In this document: piece after piece, positions 15,471 through 24,916 of the stretch | Layout of the letters: each line of letters opens with the position of its first letter | How positions within the stretch are numbered: position 1 is the first letter of the stretch | Assembly: GCF_005280205.1 (NCBI RefSeq) | Contig: NZ_SUND01000017.1 | Location: forward strand, 55,878-119,877 | DNA from: Bacillus yapensis | GTDB taxonomy: Bacteria; Bacillota; Bacilli; Bacillales; Cytobacillaceae | DNA length: 64,000 nucleotides | Reading direction: 5' to 3' | The notes under the pieces: model-generated | The model's input: only the letters and a program-made list of their open reading frames with translations | Told to the model about the DNA's origin: nothing | The model's database searches: none | Made by a program: the position numbers and the translations under genes

Positions 15471-17366
15471 ATGGATATATTAAAAAAGATTGAGATGCAA
15501 AGATATGAAGAGGAAAAGTTAAAATGGGAAGGAACTTTTGCAGATTACTTAGAGATTATTAAAGAAAAGCCATGGGTTGCCCAATCAGCACATTCACGAG
15601 TTTACAATATGATCAAAGATGCAGGAGTAGAAAAAATTGATGGAAAGAATCGTTATCAATTTTTCTGTAATCAGCTGTTTGGACTGGAGGAAGCGTTAGA
15701 GAAATTAGTGGAGGAATATTTCCATCCAGCTGCTAAACGACTCGACGTTAGAAAAAGGATTCTTTTGTTAATGGGGCCAGTCAGTGGTGGTAAATCGACT
15801 TTGGTGGCAATGTTAAAAAGAGGGTTAGAGGGTTATTCTCGAACAGATCGAGGTGCCATTTATGCAATTAAGGGATGCCCGATGCATGAAGATCCGCTTC
15901 ATTTAATTCCCCATCATTTGCGTCAGGATTTTTATGAGGAATATGGAATTCGCATTGAAGGAAACCTTTCACCGCTCAATACGATGAGGTTAGACCAAGA
16001 GTATGGCGGTCGGATTGAGGATGTTATTGTGGAAAGAATTTTCTTCTCAGAGGATAAACGGGTAGGAATTGGAACATTCAGTCCATCCGATCCAAAATCT
16101 CAGGATATTGCTGATTTAACAGGAAGCATTGATTTCTCTACAATTGCTCAATATGGTTCAGAGTCAGATCCGAGAGCTTATCGATTTGACGGTGAGTTAA
16201 ACAAGGCGAACCGTGGGATGATGGAGTTTCAAGAGATGCTTAAATGTGATGAGAAGTTTTTATGGCATTTGCTTTCTTTAACCCAAGAGGGGAATTTTAA
16301 AGCGGGAAGATTCGCGCTGATCTCAGCGGATGAACTTATCGTGGCTCATACGAACGAAACAGAATATCGTTCTTTTATTTCTAATAAGAAAAATGAAGCA
16401 CTACATTCACGTATTATTGTCATGCCAGTACCTTACAACTTAAAAGTAAGTCAGGAAGAAAAGATTTATGAAAAGATGATTCGGGAAAGCGATGTGTCCG
16501 ATGTTCATATTGCTCCACATACATTGAGAGTGGCAGCGATGTTCACCATCCTTACGCGTTTAAAGGAACCGAAAAAAGGTGATATTGACCTCGTTAAGAA
16601 AATGCGACTATATGATGGTCAAAATGTAGAAGGCTTTAATTCTGCCGACTTAGAAGAATTGAAGAAGGAATACAATGATGAAGGCATGAGTGGAATTGAT
16701 CCACGTTATGTTATCAACCGAATTTCGTCTACAATTATTCGTAAGGAAATGACATCGATAAATGCCCTAGATGTATTACGTTCATTAAAAGAAGGGCTTG
16801 ACCAGCATCCATCTATTACCGATGAATTAAAAGAGCGTTACTTGAATTTCATTTCAGTCGCTCGTAAGGAATATGATGATATTGCGAAAAAAGAAGTCCA
16901 AAAGGCATTTGTGTATTCTTATGAGGAGTCTGCCAAAACGCTTATGGATAACTATTTAGATAATGTAGAAGCATATTGCAACAAAATTAAACTTCGTGAT
17001 CCGTTAACTGGGGAAGAAATTAATCCAGATGAAAAATTGATGCGTTCGATTGAAGAGCAAATCGGCATTTCCGAAAATGCGAAAAAGGCATTCCGTGAAG
17101 AAATATTAATTCGCATTTCAGCTTATGCTAGAAAAGGAAAGCGATTTGATTACAATTCGCATGATCGCTTGAGAGAAGCTATTCAGAAAAAGCTATTTGC
17201 TGATTTGAAAGATGTTGTAAAAATTACGACGTCTACGAAAACACCAGATGAGCAGCAGTTGAAGAAAGTGAATGAGGTTGTCGCACGACTCATTGATGAA
17301 CATGGATATAATTCGACTTCTGCGAATGAGTTGTTACGTTATGTAGGTAGCTTGTTAAATCGATAA
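15471..17366 (+). CDS. prkA: PrkA serine protein kinase / AAA+ protein
   Basis: 631 residues, the family's full length. The N-terminal AAA+ region has a P-loop GPVSGGKST at residues 102-110 and continues with GCPMHEDPLHLIP; the C-terminal region is the PrkA kinase-like domain. In Bacillus it is expressed in sporulating cells and promotes the sigma-K programme; both kinase and Lon-like protease activities have been proposed. Start ATG has an AGGGGAGG SD. Followed by yhbH, and in many bacteria prkA, yhbH and spoVR are linked; here spoVR is 38 kb away. Confidence 0.96.
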   Translation: MDILKKIEMQRYEEEKLKWEGTFADYLEIIKEKPWVAQSAHSRVYNMIKDAGVEKIDGKNRYQFFCNQLFGLEEALEKLVEEYFHPAAKRLDVRKRILLLMGPVSGGKSTLVAMLKRGLEGYSRTDRGAIYAIKGCPMHEDPLHLIPHHLRQDFYEEYGIRIEGNLSPLNTMRLDQEYGGRIEDVIVERIFFSEDKRVGIGTFSPSDPKSQDIADLTGSIDFSTIAQYGSESDPRAYRFDGELNKANRGMMEFQEMLKCDEKFLWHLLSLTQEGNFKAGRFALISADELIVAHTNETEYRSFISNKKNEALHSRIIVMPVPYNLKVSQEEKIYEKMIRESDVSDVHIAPHTLRVAAMFTILTRLKEPKKGDIDLVKKMRLYDGQNVEGFNSADLEELKKEYNDEGMSGIDPRYVINRISSTIIRKEMTSINALDVLRSLKEGLDQHPSITDELKERYLNFISVARKEYDDIAKKEVQKAFVYSYEESAKTLMDNYLDNVEAYCNKIKLRDPLTGEEINPDEKLMRSIEEQIGISENAKKAFREEILIRISAYARKGKRFDYNSHDRLREAIQKKLFADLKDVVKITTSTKTPDEQQLKKVNEVVARLIDEHGYNSTSANELLRYVGSLLNR

Positions 17367-17371
17367 GACGA

Positions 17372-17405
17372 AAAGGCTGGCAGATTTTCTGTCAGCCTTT
17401 TTTCA
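17372..17405 (+). terminator. Rho-independent terminator
   Basis: AAAGGCTG...CAGCCTTT stem with T run after prkA, so yhbH needs its own promoter. Confidence 0.8.
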
Positions 17406-17588
17406 TCTAGAAATCGATGTTTTTCATGGGCATACGTGCTTTTATCGTAACTAGTTGTAAATTATTTCAGATCGTTGCATAGGATAGAGTAATCACCATT
17501 TTTACTTTTTTTCGTGAGACACCCGAGATATTGTATGCGAATAAGTAAAAAAGTGTGAACAATTTTATAAAAACAAGGAGGGGTTAAG

Positions 17589-18761
17589 ATGACCGATGTT
17601 AACAATCATCAATTTGTGATTTCGAAGGAAGATTGGTCCCTCCACCGCAAAGGCCACGATGATCAGAAGCGCCACCAGGAAAAAGTCCAAGAAGCGATTC
17701 GAAACAATTTACCCGACCTTATAACAGAAGAAAATATAGTCATGTCAAACGGTCGAGAAGTGGTTAAAATACCGATACGTTCTTTGGATGAATATAAAAT
17801 TCGCTACAACTATGATAAAAATAAACATGTGGGCCAAGGTGATGGAGACAGTCAAATTGGGGATGTTGTTGCTCGTGATGGATCCGGTGGCCAAAAGGGA
17901 CCTGGTAAAGGTCAGGGAGCAGGAGATCAGGCTGGGGAAGATTATTTTGAAGCAGAAGTATCACTGATGGATATTCAAGAAGCGTTATTTAAAGAATTGG
18001 AACTTCCGAATTTGAAGAGAAAAGAGCAGGATAACATTGTCATTGAGAATATCGAGTTTAATGATATTCGAAAAACAGGCTTAATGGGGAATATTGATAA
18101 GAAACGAACGATGATGACGGCGTTCAAGCGAAACGCGATGACAGGGCAGGCGAGTTTCCACCCGATTTTCCGAGAGGATTTGAAATTCAAAACATGGAAC
18201 GAAGTTGTCAAACCGGAATCGAAAGCGGTCGTTCTTGCGATGATGGATACGAGTGGCTCGATGGGAATATGGGAAAAGTATATGGCCAGGAGCTTCTTTT
18301 TCTGGATGACCCGATTTTTACGTACAAAGTATGAAACGGTAGAAATTGAATTTATTGCCCACCATACCGAGGCAAAGGTTGTGAGTGAAGAGGATTTTTT
18401 CTCAAAAGGGGAAAGCGGAGGAACAATTTGTTCATCAGCTTATCGCAAAGCATTAGAACTTATTGAAGCGAAATACAATCCTACGAGGTACAATATTTAC
18501 CCATTCCATTTTTCCGATGGGGATAATTTAACCTCAGATAATGCAAGATGTGTGAAGCTCGTAGAACAGTTAATGAATGTATCTAACATGTTTGGTTACG
18601 GTGAAGTGAATCAGTACAATAGGCATTCGACCCTCATGTCCGCGTATAAAAACATCAAGCACGAAGACTTCCGATATTATATCCTCAAGCAAAAAGCCGA
18701 TGTATTCCATGCCATGCGAAGCTTCTTTAAAAAGGAGCAGGAAGATAAGATGTATGCTTAA
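17589..18761 (+). CDS. yhbH: Sporulation protein YhbH (VWA-like)
   Basis: 390 residues. Begins with a charged region rich in Gly-Gln-Asp (about residues 80-118, low complexity), then a von Willebrand A-like half with [14 protein letters not shown] (MIDAS) near residue 220. This is the DUF444/YeaH-type partner of PrkA; loss in B. subtilis affects sporulation. AGGAGGGG SD. Separated from prkA by a terminator and 222 bp; I could not identify a convincing sigma-E promoter by eye in that gap. Confidence 0.94.
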   Translation: MTDVNNHQFVISKEDWSLHRKGHDDQKRHQEKVQEAIRNNLPDLITEENIVMSNGREVVKIPIRSLDEYKIRYNYDKNKHVGQGDGDSQIGDVVARDGSGGQKGPGKGQGAGDQAGEDYFEAEVSLMDIQEALFKELELPNLKRKEQDNIVIENIEFNDIRKTGLMGNIDKKRTMMTAFKRNAMTGQASFHPIFREDLKFKTWNEVVKPESKAVVLAMMDTSGSMGIWEKYMARSFFFWMTRFLRTKYETVEIEFIAHHTEAKVVSEEDFFSKGESGGTICSSAYRKALELIEAKYNPTRYNIYPFHFSDGDNLTSDNARCVKLVEQLMNVSNMFGYGEVNQYNRHSTLMSAYKNIKHEDFRYYILKQKADVFHAMRSFFKKEQEDKMYA

Positions 18762-18762
18762 G

Positions 18763-18789
18763 AAAGAGAGGAAATCCTCTCTTTTTTTA
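18763..18789 (+). terminator. Rho-independent terminator
   Basis: AAAGAGAGGA/TCCTCTCTTT stem and T run after yhbH. Confidence 0.75.
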
Positions 18790-18864
18790 TTTTAATTTTC
18801 AGAATTTTGATATGATAGAAACGAGCTATGAGAAAAGGATAACGATTCAGAGGGGGAATGTATC

Positions 18865-20685
18865 TTGAATAAGAGCCTTATTAAAGGTGAACAGGTTCTG
18901 CAAAGTATGGAGCTTCTCCAGGTTAAGTATTGGATGACACCGAATCCATATTTTATTACACAAGGTGAAACATTAAAAAAAGCAGTTGAAAAAATGGATG
19001 AATTGCGTATAGACAGTCTTCCAATCGTTGATAAAAATAAGCACTTATTAGGGATGATTACATTAAGAAAACTACTCTACCTTTTATTACATGGAAGTGA
19101 TGGGGAGTCCTTAGTTCAAAGTACATTAACAAGAAACTTTGCTAGTATTAGTCCTGCCGATTCTATATTGGATGTATTTGCCCTTCCATATGATCAGCTC
19201 CCTGTTTTGGACGAGAACGGTGTCCTTGTTGGAATTTTAACTCGACGCGATATTCTTGATGGTTTTTCAAAATATATTTATCGATTAGAACAGCGACAAA
19301 ATTCCGCGGAAGCGCTAAATATTATTTTGGACAGCGCCTACGAGGGCATTGCCTTTGTAGATGAAAATGGAATTTTACAAGAGTTCAATAATGCCTACAG
19401 TCGTTTTACGGGTATAAAAAGAGAAGATGCCATTGGAAGGCATGTTACGGAAGTGATTGATAATACAAATCTACATATTACAGTGAAAACGGGTATTCCT
19501 GAAAGAGGTGTTCTGCAAAATATACAGGGTCAAGACATGGTAGTTCACCGAATTCCGATTTGGAAGGATGGAAGAGTTACTGGCGCCATTGGGATGCTCA
19601 TATTTGAAGGTGTGACAGAAGTATATAAGATTCATGAAAGATTACAAGAGGATCATAGAAAAGAACGATCTCAGAAAGAATCCCTAACCTTGATAAAAGA
19701 AGGAGATAGTCGAATAACGATTGACCAAATTATTGGTACTAGTGAGGAAATCTTAAATGTGAAACGGATAGCGAGGAGAGCAGCAAGAACTGCAGCTACA
19801 GTACTTATAACGGGAGAAAGTGGGACAGGGAAAGAAATGTTTGCTAAGAGTATACATCACTTAAGTCCATTTTCCACAGGTCCATTTATAAGCGTAAATT
19901 GTGGAGCGATTCCTGAACAGCTATTTGAATCTGAGTTATTTGGCTATGAAGAAGGGGCTTTTACCGGAGCAAAAAAAGGAGGAAAACCTGGGAAATTTGA
20001 ATTGGCTCATAATGGAACGATTTTTCTCGATGAACTCGGAGAGATGCCGCTTATGATGCAAACGAAGTTATTACGGGTTTTACAGGAAAGAGAAGTAGAG
20101 CGAGTTGGTGGCGTTAAGAGATATCATATTAACGCAAGAATTATTGGGGCAACCAACCGTGATTTAAAGGAAATGGTTGAAAAAGGAACGTTCCGAGAGG
20201 ATTTATTTTACCGTATAAACATTATTCAACTACATATTCCTCCTCTGCGGGAACGTAAGAATGATATTCCAAGCTTAATTTCCTATTATCTGAAGGAAGT
20301 TTGTGAAAAATATGATGTGCCGTACAAATCCTTAACTTCTGAAGCTGTGTCTGCGTTTATGAACCATCCATGGAAAGGCAATATTCGAGAAATGGTGAAT
20401 ACAATTGAAAGATTGGTGACACTTGTTGAGGGGGAAATCATTGATGTACAGCACTTATCAAAGATTTTCGTGAATGAAATAGCACCGGAAAAACATGTAG
20501 AACTGTCTCTTACCGGAGCGGGAACATTCCTGAGAGAAGCGAAAATGCTAGGAGACAAAAGAGAAAAGGAATTGATTTTAAATGCTCTAACAAGAGCAGG
20601 TGGAAATAAATCAAAAACAGCTGAAATTTTGGGGATTCATCGGACAACCTTATATCAAAAGCTTAAAAAGCACGGAATTAATTAG
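18865..20685 (+). CDS. Sigma-54-dependent activator with CBS and PAS sensor domains
   Basis: 606 residues. Two CBS domains fill residues ~20-140 (MTPNPYFITQGETLKKAVEK; then LPVLDENGVLVGILTRRDIL), a PAS domain ~150-265, an AAA+ domain from ~290 with Walker A GESGTGKE (316-323) and the sigma-54 contact loop GAFTGA (366-371), and a Fis-type HTH at the C-terminus (NKSKTAEILGIHRTTLYQKL). TTG start with an AGGGGG SD. CBS pairs often bind adenine nucleotides or AdoMet and the PAS may bind the inducer. A -24/-12 promoter and the catabolic operon it should control lie immediately downstream. Confidence 0.93.
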   Translation: MNKSLIKGEQVLQSMELLQVKYWMTPNPYFITQGETLKKAVEKMDELRIDSLPIVDKNKHLLGMITLRKLLYLLLHGSDGESLVQSTLTRNFASISPADSILDVFALPYDQLPVLDENGVLVGILTRRDILDGFSKYIYRLEQRQNSAEALNIILDSAYEGIAFVDENGILQEFNNAYSRFTGIKREDAIGRHVTEVIDNTNLHITVKTGIPERGVLQNIQGQDMVVHRIPIWKDGRVTGAIGMLIFEGVTEVYKIHERLQEDHRKERSQKESLTLIKEGDSRITIDQIIGTSEEILNVKRIARRAARTAATVLITGESGTGKEMFAKSIHHLSPFSTGPFISVNCGAIPEQLFESELFGYEEGAFTGAKKGGKPGKFELAHNGTIFLDELGEMPLMMQTKLLRVLQEREVERVGGVKRYHINARIIGATNRDLKEMVEKGTFREDLFYRINIIQLHIPPLRERKNDIPSLISYYLKEVCEKYDVPYKSLTSEAVSAFMNHPWKGNIREMVNTIERLVTLVEGEIIDVQHLSKIFVNEIAPEKHVELSLTGAGTFLREAKMLGDKREKELILNALTRAGGNKSKTAEILGIHRTTLYQKLKKHGIN

Positions 20686-20687
20686 GT

Positions 20688-20703
20688 GTAGTGATGTCAC
20701 TAC
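20688..20703. promoter_or_regulatory. Palindrome, probable upstream activator site
   Basis: GTAGTGA-TG-TCACTAC lies about 85 bp upstream of the -24/-12 promoter, a normal distance for an enhancer-binding site of the sigma-54 activator encoded just before it. Confidence 0.55.
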
Positions 20704-20710
20704 ATAAACA

Positions 20711-20748
20711 CAACACTGTAGTGTAGTATCTACAGTGTTGTTTGCTTA
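20711..20748 (+). terminator. Hairpin after activator gene (terminator or second activator site)
   Basis: Perfect 11-base arms CAACACTGTAG/CTACAGTGTTG followed by TTTGCTT. Can act as the terminator of the regulator gene; because it also shares GTAGTG/CACTAC-like elements with the neighbouring palindrome, binding by the activator is an alternative. Confidence 0.6.
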
Positions 20749-20777
20749 GAAATCCTAATAGATTACTAGTTTGAAAC

Positions 20778-20794
20778 TTGGCACACTTCTTGCA
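20778..20794 (+). promoter_or_regulatory. Sigma-54 (SigL) -24/-12 promoter
   Basis: TTGGCACACTTCTTGCA matches TTGGCAC-N5-TTGCW exactly, with GG and GC 12 bases apart. It precedes the iron alcohol dehydrogenase start by about 35 bp. Confidence 0.88.
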
Positions 20795-20829
20795 AATTAG
20801 ATGTTGAATAATCAAAAGGGGTGGTAAAA

Positions 20830-22026
20830 GTGGAAAACTTCGCAGTATTTCGAACGCCTAAAACAATTTTATATGGAAGAAATGCTTTTGAAAACGTTGG
20901 AACTGAAGCCTTACGGAAAGGAAAAAAAGCCCTTATTGTTAGTGATAAAATTATGGACAGTCTTGGGTTTGTCAGCAAGTGTCGAAATCTTCTCCAAGAG
21001 CAAGGAGTACAAAGTGAAGTCTACTTAGGAATTGCTTCAGAACCAACAGACCAATATGTGTCTGAATCTTTGGAGCTCCTGCAAAAAGAACAATGTGACA
21101 TCGTGATATCACTCGGTGGAGGGAGCTGTATCGATACTGCCAAAGCTATTGCTGTTCTGGCGACAAATGGAGGTTACATTGGTGACTATATGCGAGAAAG
21201 GAAAATAGCATCAAATCCACCAGTCCCTCATATTTCAATTCCTACAACGGCAGGTACTGGTTCTGAAGCAACGGATGCCACGATTATTACGAATACGATG
21301 ACTGATGTGAAAATGATGATCAAACAGCCTGCCTTCATGCCGGAAGTAGCCATTGTTGATCCACTATTGACGATTTCATCGCCGAAAAATGTAACAGCTG
21401 CAACAGGGATTGACGCTCTTAGTCATGCAATTGAAGCCTATCTTTCAAGAAAATCTCATCCGATGACCGATACATTGGCATTATCAGCGATGAAGCTTAT
21501 TGTGGAGAATATTTTAACCGCTTTCATGAATGGTGAAAATGAAGATGCTCGTGAAGCGATGGCACTTGGTTCTTTACAAGCAGGTATGGCATTTTCAAAT
21601 TCATCTGTCTGTCTTGTTCACGGGATGTCAAGACCGATAGGAGCCATCTTTCATGTACCTCATGGGATTTCGAACGCGATGCTATTACCGGCAGTTTTAG
21701 AATTCAGTAAAGAAGCCTGTGTGGAGAGGTTGGCTGATCTAGGAAGAATTTTTGAACCTAACAATGAAAGCCTTTCCAATCAAGAAGCAGCAAATATTGC
21801 TGTAAATTCAATTAAAGCTCTTTGTGTAAAGATGGATATTCCAAACTTAAAAGGGTGGGGTATAGACTCTGCCGCATTTGAAAATGTAGTGGCAAAAATG
21901 GCTGTTGATGCAGTTGAAAGTGGAAGTCCTGGGAATAACCCAAAAATCCCTACTCATGATGAATTAGTAGAGCTTTATCATGTTTGCTATAATTATCAGT
22001 TTTCCATAGAAGAGACGGTAAATTAA
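20830..22026 (+). CDS. Iron-containing alcohol dehydrogenase
   Basis: 398 residues. Family III alcohol dehydrogenase: NAD-binding GGGSCIDTAKAIA near residue 97, PTTAGTGSEATDATI, and metal ligands in GIDALSHAIEAYLS and SVCLVHGMSRPIGAIFHVPHG. The GTG at 20830 is chosen because an AGGGGTGG SD lies five bases upstream; a GTG at 20821 lies inside it. Given the next genes (permease and CoA-acylating semialdehyde dehydrogenase), the likely task is oxidation of a short hydroxy acid to its semialdehyde, similar to 4-hydroxybutyrate dehydrogenases; this is inference. First gene of the sigma-54 operon. Confidence 0.88.
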   Translation: MENFAVFRTPKTILYGRNAFENVGTEALRKGKKALIVSDKIMDSLGFVSKCRNLLQEQGVQSEVYLGIASEPTDQYVSESLELLQKEQCDIVISLGGGSCIDTAKAIAVLATNGGYIGDYMRERKIASNPPVPHISIPTTAGTGSEATDATIITNTMTDVKMMIKQPAFMPEVAIVDPLLTISSPKNVTAATGIDALSHAIEAYLSRKSHPMTDTLALSAMKLIVENILTAFMNGENEDAREAMALGSLQAGMAFSNSSVCLVHGMSRPIGAIFHVPHGISNAMLLPAVLEFSKEACVERLADLGRIFEPNNESLSNQEAANIAVNSIKALCVKMDIPNLKGWGIDSAAFENVVAKMAVDAVESGSPGNNPKIPTHDELVELYHVCYNYQFSIEETVN

Positions 22027-22049
22027 ACATGGAAGAGGTGAATTGAAAT

Positions 22050-23396
22050 ATGGTTGGAATGCTTGGGTTAATTGCTTCCTTAATTCTATTAATCATCTTA
22101 ACGATGAGAGGAATCAATATTATCATAGCGGCTATCATCAGTGCGGTATTGGTTGCTGTCACTGGAGGACTAAATCTCGAAACAGCACTAGCAGACTATT
22201 ATATGACAGGGTTTACTGGATATTTTAAATCTTGGTTTTTGATTTTTTTACTCGGTGCGGTATTTGGGAAAATCATGCAGGAAACACGTGCTGCTGACAG
22301 TATCGCCAATTGGGTAAAGAATACACTCGGACCATCACGGGCGGTATTTGCGGTTGTAGCTGCTGCGGCAATCATGACATACGGAGGAGTTAGTTTATTC
22401 GTAGTAGGATTTGCGGTATATCCAATCGCAGTTTCCTTGTTTAGAGTTTCTAATTTACCACATCGTTTTATACCGGCGGCACTAGTTTTTGGTTCTATTT
22501 CTTTTACAATGACAGCACCTGGTTCACCAGAAATTCAGAACCTCATTCCGACCGAGTTTTTTGGAACGAAGCCAACTGCTGGAGGACTTATCGGTGTTAT
22601 CATGGCCTTGATTATTATGATTGTAGGAGGAATTTTACTAGGAAGAATGGTGAAAAAAGCCGTTCAAAATGGGGAAGGATTTTCACCGCCGAATCAATTA
22701 TCAGCCGCTTCTAATGAAATAGCTGCAGATGTCGAATTAGAAATGCAGAAACCAACAACACCAGTAAATGATAAAGATTATCCTCATGTAATTTTTGCGA
22801 TATTACCATTAGTAGTCGTTATTGTGATGTTAAATACGATAGCTCAGTTTGCCTCTTCGACTGCAGCTGCCTTAATTTCTCTGGCGAGTGGCATACTTTT
22901 AGCTTGTGTCTTTATGTATAAGTACTTAAGAGAGTTCTGGTCATCATTAGCTAAAGGGGCCCAAGACGCTTTAGTGGCCGCTGCTAATACATGTGCGGTT
23001 GTGGGCTTTGGTAGTGTTGCAGCTCAGGTTTCTGCATTTGACACGGTTGTGGACGGATTAGTGAATATGCCAGGACCGCCTTTAATGGGACTAGCGATAG
23101 CTGTAACGCTCATTTGTGGTATTACCGGATCGGCTTCAGGAGGATTGGGAATTGCTCTACCAATCTTGGCACCAATATATATGGCGCAAGGGCTGGATCC
23201 AGGAGCAATGCATCGAATTTCTGCTTTAGCATCTGGTGGATTGGATTCTCTTCCACATAATGGATATGTCGTGACGACGATCCGGGCAATATGTGGTGAG
23301 ACCCATAAAAGGGCTTATTGGCCAGTATTTATTCTTAGTGTAGTTCTACCAACGATTGTGTTGGCGTTAGCGGTCATACTATATTCGATTTTCTAA
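22050..23396 (+). CDS. GntP family permease
   Basis: 448 residues, about twelve membrane segments. Family marks include GAVFGKIMQETRAADSIANW, a SFTMTAPGSPEIQNLIPTEFFGT loop, and CGITGSASGGLGIALPILAPIY near the C-terminus. The family imports gluconate and related acids, and one branch has been linked with beta-hydroxybutyrate; the neighbours favour a small hydroxy acid here. Located 23 bp after the alcohol dehydrogenase and 21 bp before the semialdehyde dehydrogenase, in one operon. Confidence 0.88.
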   Translation: MVGMLGLIASLILLIILTMRGINIIIAAIISAVLVAVTGGLNLETALADYYMTGFTGYFKSWFLIFLLGAVFGKIMQETRAADSIANWVKNTLGPSRAVFAVVAAAAIMTYGGVSLFVVGFAVYPIAVSLFRVSNLPHRFIPAALVFGSISFTMTAPGSPEIQNLIPTEFFGTKPTAGGLIGVIMALIIMIVGGILLGRMVKKAVQNGEGFSPPNQLSAASNEIAADVELEMQKPTTPVNDKDYPHVIFAILPLVVVIVMLNTIAQFASSTAAALISLASGILLACVFMYKYLREFWSSLAKGAQDALVAAANTCAVVGFGSVAAQVSAFDTVVDGLVNMPGPPLMGLAIAVTLICGITGSASGGLGIALPILAPIYMAQGLDPGAMHRISALASGGLDSLPHNGYVVTTIRAICGETHKRAYWPVFILSVVLPTIVLALAVILYSIF

Positions 23397-23417
23397 AATG
23401 GGAAGGGGAAGGTTTTC

Positions 23418-24875
23418 ATGACAACGATTACTACAAAACTATTAAAAAATTTCATTAACGGGGTATGGGTTGAGGCAAAAACAGAAAAATACGAAAGTGT
23501 TCCCAATCCTGCAACAGGCGAAGAGCTTGCTAAAGTACCAATTTCAATTCGGGAGGACCTTGATGAAGCGGTGCAAGCAGCAAAAGAAGCTTTCAAAACT
23601 TGGGGTAAAACGCCGGTCCCAAAACGTGCTCGTATTCTATTTAAATACCAGCAATTATTGATTGATAATTGGGAAGAACTTGCCAAACTCATTACGCAGG
23701 AAAATGGAAAGAGCTACAAAGAGGCATATGGAGAAGTTCAAAGGGGAATTGAATGTGTGGAGTTCGCTGCAGGTGCTCCGACGCTCATGATGGGTAAACA
23801 GCTCCCAGACATTGCTACTAATATTGAATCTGGCATGTATAGATATCCTGTAGGCGTAGTTGGAGGAATTACCCCATTTAACTTCCCGATGATGGTTCCG
23901 TGCTGGATGTTCCCACTAGCAATTGCATGCGGGAATACATTCGTGTTAAAACCTTCTGAAAGAACGCCAATTCTAGCAAATCGCTTAGCAGAGCTGTTCA
24001 AAGAGGCAGGACTACCAGATGGAGTTCTCAATATTGTCCACGGTGCTCACGATATTGTAAATGGATTATTGGATCATAAGGACGTTCCGGCTATTTCATT
24101 TGTTGGTTCTCAGCCAGTAGCTGAGTATATTTATAAAACAGCAGCAGGGAATGGAAAGCGAGTTCAAGCATTAGCAGGAGCAAAAAACCATTCGATCGTT
24201 TTGCCAGATGCTGATTTAGATGCTGCAGTAAAAGAGATTATTGGGGCCGCTTATGGATCTGCGGGTGAAAGATGCATGGCCTGCTCCGTGGTTGTAGTAG
24301 TTGGAGATGTGGCTGAGCCGTTGATTGAAAAGCTAAACGAGCAAGCGGATCAAATTAAGATTGGAAACGGACTTGATGAAGATGTCTTTTTAGGTCCAGT
24401 GATACGCAAAGAAAACAAAGAAAGAACGGCGAACTACATTGAAATAGGTGAGCAGGAAGGAGCTGTATTAGTTCGAGACGGTCGTAAAGATGAAGCTTAT
24501 CATCAAGATGGATATTTTGTTGGACCGACTATTTTTGACCGCGTGAATCCTTCTATGAGAATTTGGAAAGAAGAAATTTTTGCACCTGTCCTTTCCATTG
24601 TTCGTGTGAGTAGCTTAGAGGAAGCAATTGAGTTAACCAATCAATCAGACTTCGGAAATGGAGCATGCCTATTCACTGATAGTGGCAGTGCTGTACGCTA
24701 CTTTAGAGAGAATATTCAAGTGGGGATGCTAGGTGTAAATATCGGTGTCCCAGCACCAATGGCTTTCTTCCCATTCTCTGGTTGGAAAAATTCCTTCTAT
24801 GGAGACTTACATGCTAATGGCACTGATGGGGTAGAATTTTATACAAGAAGAAAAATGTTAACTGCCCGCTGGTAA
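23418..24875 (+). CDS. CoA-acylating methylmalonate-semialdehyde dehydrogenase family
   Basis: 485 residues, ALDH fold of the MmsA/IolA branch, which oxidises malonate or methylmalonate semialdehyde with decarboxylation and CoA, giving acetyl-CoA or propionyl-CoA. Diagnostic features: [62 protein letters not shown] (no general-base Glu in this branch), and the catalytic cysteine in [11 protein letters not shown]. Last gene of the sigma-54 operon. No inositol or valine genes are nearby, so the substrate is more likely the semialdehyde made by the first gene. IolA/MmsA paralogue status cannot be settled here. Confidence 0.88.
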   Translation: MTTITTKLLKNFINGVWVEAKTEKYESVPNPATGEELAKVPISIREDLDEAVQAAKEAFKTWGKTPVPKRARILFKYQQLLIDNWEELAKLITQENGKSYKEAYGEVQRGIECVEFAAGAPTLMMGKQLPDIATNIESGMYRYPVGVVGGITPFNFPMMVPCWMFPLAIACGNTFVLKPSERTPILANRLAELFKEAGLPDGVLNIVHGAHDIVNGLLDHKDVPAISFVGSQPVAEYIYKTAAGNGKRVQALAGAKNHSIVLPDADLDAAVKEIIGAAYGSAGERCMACSVVVVVGDVAEPLIEKLNEQADQIKIGNGLDEDVFLGPVIRKENKERTANYIEIGEQEGAVLVRDGRKDEAYHQDGYFVGPTIFDRVNPSMRIWKEEIFAPVLSIVRVSSLEEAIELTNQSDFGNGACLFTDSGSAVRYFRENIQVGMLGVNIGVPAPMAFFPFSGWKNSFYGDLHANGTDGVEFYTRRKMLTARW

Positions 24876-24880
24876 ATTGT

Positions 24881-24914
24881 AGGCACCCGCAACGATTGTT
24901 GTGGGTGCCTTTTG
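24881..24914. terminator. Bidirectional terminator
   Basis: AGGCACCCgCAAC/GTTGtGGGTGCCT stem between convergent genes. Confidence 0.85.
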
Positions 24915-24916
24915 CC

